From assembly GCA_012513235.1 (NCBI GenBank), contig JAAZCO010000245.1, forward strand, positions 1-17,193: a stretch of 17,193 nt of DNA, read 5' to 3'. The translations under genes and the position numbers were made by a program. The DNA comes from Gammaproteobacteria bacterium. Lineage in GTDB: Bacteria; Pseudomonadota; Gammaproteobacteria; Pseudomonadales; Pseudomonadaceae. Positions 14,255 through 17,193 of the stretch are shown here, one piece after another. Below the pieces are notes generated by a model. It was not told where the DNA came from, made no database searches, and saw nothing but the letters and a program-made list of their open reading frames with translations. How positions within the stretch are numbered: the stretch's first letter is position 1; each line of letters begins with the position of its first letter.

Positions 14255-15690
14255 GCAGTTTAGAGCCGACACCGAAAAGCACTGAGCAGCGCGCCTTTGA
14301 ACAGTTGCAAGGCCTCACTGAAGTGAATCGCCGTGGCCTTAAGTTTGTTGATCGCATCTTTAAGCCGTTGTTTTCAGCTTTTTATAATAAAGCTGGGCAC
14401 TGGGAAGCCGATGCGCAATTTGCCTTAAAACAGCAGCAAATACTCAAAGCCCGTGGCCTGCTGTATTGCATTGCGCTGATTTTTATCAGCTTAGTGGTCT
14501 GGGCTGGTTTTGCCACTGTGGATGAGGTAACACGCGGCGAAGGTAAAGTGATTCCCTCACGCCAACTGCAGGTTATTCAGTCGGTGGATGGCGGTGTAGT
14601 TGAGGAACTATTTGTACAAGAGGGCGCATATGTGCAGGAGGGTGATGTGTTAGTGCGCATTGACCCCACGCGTTTTGTGGCTAATTTCCAAGAAAATAGC
14701 GTACGTGTATTTGCGTTGCGCGCTAAGGTTGAGCGCCTCAGAGCTTTAATCAATGAGCATACTTACACTCCTGATATGGCAGCTGATTTAACTGCAGAAC
14801 AGTTGCAAGTGTTAGCTCGCGAGCAAAGTTACTACAGCAGTGCGCTGAGTGAATTACAACAGCGCTTGACCATTGCTCGCGATCAGTTGAGTCAGCGTCA
14901 ACAAGAGTTGAGCGAGACTCAGGCGCGTCTCAGTGCTGCGCAGCAAGCTTTTAATATGTCCAATCAAGAGCTGCAAGTGACCAAGCCTTTGTTGCAGTCG
15001 GGTGCGGTGTCTGAAGTTGAAATTCTACGTTTGCAGCGTGACACAGCGGGCGCTCGTGGTGAGCTCAATCAGGCCGCGGCGCGCGCTCGTCAAATTCAAG
15101 CCAGTATTCAAGAAGCACAAGGGCGTATTCAAGAAGTCCAGCTGACTGCACGCAACCAGTGGCAGGCCGAGTTGAGTGAAGCTTCGTCTTCGTTAAGCAG
15201 TATTGAAAAAAGCGTGGATGGCTTAGCCGATAGGGTGAAGTACTCCGAGATTCGCTCCCCAGTCAACGGCACGGTGCAGCGCGTATTCTTTAACACCCTT
15301 GGCGGTGTTGTGCAGCCGGGTAATGCTGTTTTAGAAATTGTTCCTGAAGGCAGCGAGCTGGTGATTGAGGGCAAAATTGCCCCTTCGGATATCGCCTTTT
15401 TACGTCCAGGTTTGCCCGTTACGATTAAGTTTCATGCCTATGACTACGCCATTTACGGCGGTATGTCGGCCACTTTGCAGCACATCAGTGCGGACACTAT
15501 TACTGATGAGCGCGACAACACCTATTACTTGGTGCGTGCCGTTGCGCATGACCCTGAATTTGCAAAAAATCTTTCAATTATTCCCGGGATGACCACGCAA
15601 GTGGATGTACTGACCGGGAAGAAAACTATTTTGTCGTACTTACTTAAACCTTTATTGCGCGCTAAAGCGAATGCTTTAACTGAGCGCTAA
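14251..15690 (+). CDS. lapC: HlyD-family membrane-fusion adaptor (LapC-type)
   Basis: This 479-residue protein links the ABC exporter to the outer-membrane channel across the periplasm. A cytoplasmic N-terminus of about 67 residues precedes one membrane helix (about 69-90). The first half of a lipoyl-like domain follows (about 98-140, SVDGGVVEELFVQEGAYVQE as core). A long Gln/Glu/Arg-rich coiled coil (about 145-325) comes next, then the second lipoyl half (YSEIRSPVNGTVQ from residue 331) and an AprE-like beta-barrel domain to the end. LPVTIKFHAYDYAIYGG (406-422) is typical of the HlyD/LapC group. The ATG lies inside the end of the exporter gene (ATGA overlap), and AAGG seven bases upstream supports it. 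Together the three genes form a complete type I secretion system. Nothing looks truncated. Confidence 0.95.
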   Translation: MSSLEPTPKSTEQRAFEQLQGLTEVNRRGLKFVDRIFKPLFSAFYNKAGHWEADAQFALKQQQILKARGLLYCIALIFISLVVWAGFATVDEVTRGEGKVIPSRQLQVIQSVDGGVVEELFVQEGAYVQEGDVLVRIDPTRFVANFQENSVRVFALRAKVERLRALINEHTYTPDMAADLTAEQLQVLAREQSYYSSALSELQQRLTIARDQLSQRQQELSETQARLSAAQQAFNMSNQELQVTKPLLQSGAVSEVEILRLQRDTAGARGELNQAAARARQIQASIQEAQGRIQEVQLTARNQWQAELSEASSSLSSIEKSVDGLADRVKYSEIRSPVNGTVQRVFFNTLGGVVQPGNAVLEIVPEGSELVIEGKIAPSDIAFLRPGLPVTIKFHAYDYAIYGGMSATLQHISADTITDERDNTYYLVRAVAHDPEFAKNLSIIPGMTTQVDVLTGKKTILSYLLKPLLRAKANALTER

Positions 15691-15753
15691 TTATAATTTT
15701 AACTGGTAGTTGGCACCGGCCCGCTTACTGGACGTTTTGAAGATGAGGTTGTT

Positions 15754-17193
15754 ATGGATAATTTAATCACTGTTGTGTCCTTACAAGGTAAAGCATGGGC
15801 TGTTGCACCAGATGGTTCGCGTCGCGAATTAAAAGTGGGCGATACCGTTTCTATGCAAGAAATGGTTGTGACCGCATCCGGTGCGCAAATTGATTTAGAG
15901 TTTCCTAACAACCAAGTCTTGACCATGTTAGGTGAGCAAGAAGTGCCAGCAGAGCAGTTTTTTATAGCTGATCCTCTTGCTACTATTGCACCATTAACGC
16001 CGATTAACACATCAGAGCAAGCTGTAAGTTCATCAGCGTCGCCGCTGGCTCGTACCAGCCACAGCAGTGGTGGTATAGGTGAGGAAGGGCACGGTTTTGT
16101 GCAGTTAGTGCGCATTCATGAAATTATTGAGTCGGATGGTTTTACACATCTAACCGTACGCCGCATCGAAGAGCTTCTTAAGCCGCTGGGCATGGTTTTG
16201 CCAGAGCGTGATTTTGAGAGCGATCGCTGGAGAGAGCATGTCGGACGTCATGAAGATCACACTGCCCGTGAATTAAAACTGACGGTGAAGCTCGAAGGTG
16301 CAGGTCCTGATGGTGTTTACAGTGAAGCAGAAATTATCAATGGCAAAGTACCTGCTCTGATTATCTTAGATAAAAACAGCGTTAAAGTTGGCGATCACTT
16401 ACTAGTGAAAACCCCAAGCGGTGATGTATTACTTGATCGCCCTGTAACTGCTGAGGATATCAATAACGGTATTCGTGTGCAGGTACCGGTTGTACCTGGG
16501 CAAACTCAAGTGACGGTTGACGCTACGATCAGTGATTCAGCGGGTAACCGAGGTAGCAGTACGGATCAAAAGCCGGTGGATAATTTACCACCTGAGTTGA
16601 TCAGCTCATTGAAACCACAAAATGATGCTGATGCTGATGATGTTTCCTTGGATTTGAGTGCGCAGTTTAAAGATGCTGTCAGTGGAAAAGACCTCACTTA
16701 CACGGCTAGCGGTTTACCAAAAGGTTTGGAGATTGATCCTAAAACTGGCGTTATCAGTGGAACTATTGATAGCTCAGCCAGCCAGAATGGCAACACTGGT
16801 ACGCCAACCGATGGTGAGTATACAGTCGTTGTGACTGTGACTGATCCAGCAGGTAATAGCAGTGAGCATGAGTTTGTTTGGACAGTAGAGAACCCGCCAC
16901 CTGAAGCTCTGGACGATACCAACACAACACTAGAAGACAAAACACTCATTGTTTCTGCTAAAGACGGTGTTTTGCACAATGACTTCGATCCAGACGGTGA
17001 TGCGCCACTGCAAGTTATCGAATTTGAGGTGGGTGGCAAAACATATCAGGCAGGTCAAACAGCTGTTATTGATGACGTTGGCGAGTTAACTCTGAATCCA
17101 GACGGTAGTTATACTTTTGTGCCTGCACCGAACTTTAATGGTCCAGTGCCAACAGTTGATTACACTATTTCTGATGGTGAGGGCGGTACTGCG
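15754..17193 (+). CDS. Giant LapA-type repeat adhesin, N-terminal 480 residues (partial)
   Basis: An open frame of 480 codons runs without a stop to the window end. The ATG has GAGG five bases upstream. Residues 1-65 (ITVVSLQGKAWAVAPDGSRR, then ELKVGD and FPNNQVLTML) match the retention-module start of LapA-type adhesins, which plugs the TolC-like channel and holds the protein at the surface. A Ser-rich segment (about 86-112) stands where the periplasmic protease LapG normally cuts, but no double alanine occurs there. Residues about 170-275 resemble an Ig-like repeat, 278-380 a cadherin/Ig-like repeat (ASGLPKGLEIDPKTGVISG), and 382-480 a VCBS/cadherin-like repeat (FDPDGDAPLQV, NPDGSYTFVPAPNFNG) typical of calcium-binding adhesins. 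It follows the exporter genes by 63 bases, so it is surely their cargo. The C-terminal secretion signal and RTX repeats lie outside the window, so the full size is unknown. Confidence 0.93.
   Translation, partial: MDNLITVVSLQGKAWAVAPDGSRRELKVGDTVSMQEMVVTASGAQIDLEFPNNQVLTMLGEQEVPAEQFFIADPLATIAPLTPINTSEQAVSSSASPLARTSHSSGGIGEEGHGFVQLVRIHEIIESDGFTHLTVRRIEELLKPLGMVLPERDFESDRWREHVGRHEDHTARELKLTVKLEGAGPDGVYSEAEIINGKVPALIILDKNSVKVGDHLLVKTPSGDVLLDRPVTAEDINNGIRVQVPVVPGQTQVTVDATISDSAGNRGSSTDQKPVDNLPPELISSLKPQNDADADDVSLDLSAQFKDAVSGKDLTYTASGLPKGLEIDPKTGVISGTIDSSASQNGNTGTPTDGEYTVVVTVTDPAGNSSEHEFVWTVENPPPEALDDTNTTLEDKTLIVSAKDGVLHNDFDPDGDAPLQVIEFEVGGKTYQAGQTAVIDDVGELTLNPDGSYTFVPAPNFNGPVPTVDYTISDGEGGTA

Noticed and set aside
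15699..16115. Minus-strand open frame over the adhesin start
   Set aside because: The plus strand has an uninterrupted 480-codon frame with a ribosome binding site and recognisable adhesin domains; the opposite frame has only low-complexity Ser/Thr content.

Overview
The window looks like chromosomal DNA from a member of the Pseudomonadaceae or a close gammaproteobacterial relative. Two things support this. The 83-residue OprI-type lipoprotein is close to the Pseudomonas major lipoprotein as I remember it, and a CheW gene is followed directly by a DUF2802 gene, as at the end of Pseudomonas flagellar/chemotaxis clusters. Base composition looks moderate rather than GC-rich, so a low-GC Pseudomonas-related lineage is likelier than P. 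aeruginosa itself. This is an inference from protein similarity; no search was run.

Layout. (1) 5-882, plus strand: cheW and a DUF2802 membrane/coiled-coil gene, overlapping by one base and ending at a strong hairpin that can also terminate the convergent oprI gene (935-1186, minus). (2) 1424-3850, plus: a hybrid sensor kinase with a 7TMR-DISM sensory region. It converges with (3) a minus-strand operon at 8844-3872 made of a LysR regulator, a GtsA-like sugar-binding periplasmic protein with no permease genes, and a tripartite hybrid kinase (HAMP, PAS, kinase, receiver, Hpt). The genes are nearly contiguous (1-base overlap, then a 3-base gap). (4) Divergent from the LysR gene is a response regulator with an AraC-type DNA-binding domain (about 9010-9789). 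(5) A 493-base non-coding region (9790-10282) is rich in inverted repeats, including three hairpins sharing a GTTGC/GCAAC stem. (6) 10283-17193, plus: a LapA-type adhesin locus with a TolC-family outer-membrane channel fused to an OmpA peptidoglycan-binding domain, a LapB-type ABC exporter, a LapC/HlyD-type adaptor, and the first 480 codons of a giant repeat adhesin that runs off the window.

How it may work together. The locus resembles the Pseudomonas Lap system, in which a type I secretion machine exports a huge adhesin that stays plugged in the outer-membrane channel by its N-terminal retention module. The adjacent regulator block has all the parts of a sugar-responsive phosphorelay: binding protein, kinase, receiver, Hpt, then a DNA-binding response regulator. 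Its response regulator gene lies immediately upstream of the secretion operon and reads in the same direction, so sugar-controlled adhesion is an attractive but unproven hypothesis.

The three most notable oddities are the TolC-OmpA fusion, the absence of the usual double-alanine LapG cleavage site in the adhesin N-terminus, and the orphan sugar-binding protein tied to a kinase. No tRNA, rRNA, CRISPR array or insertion sequence was seen.
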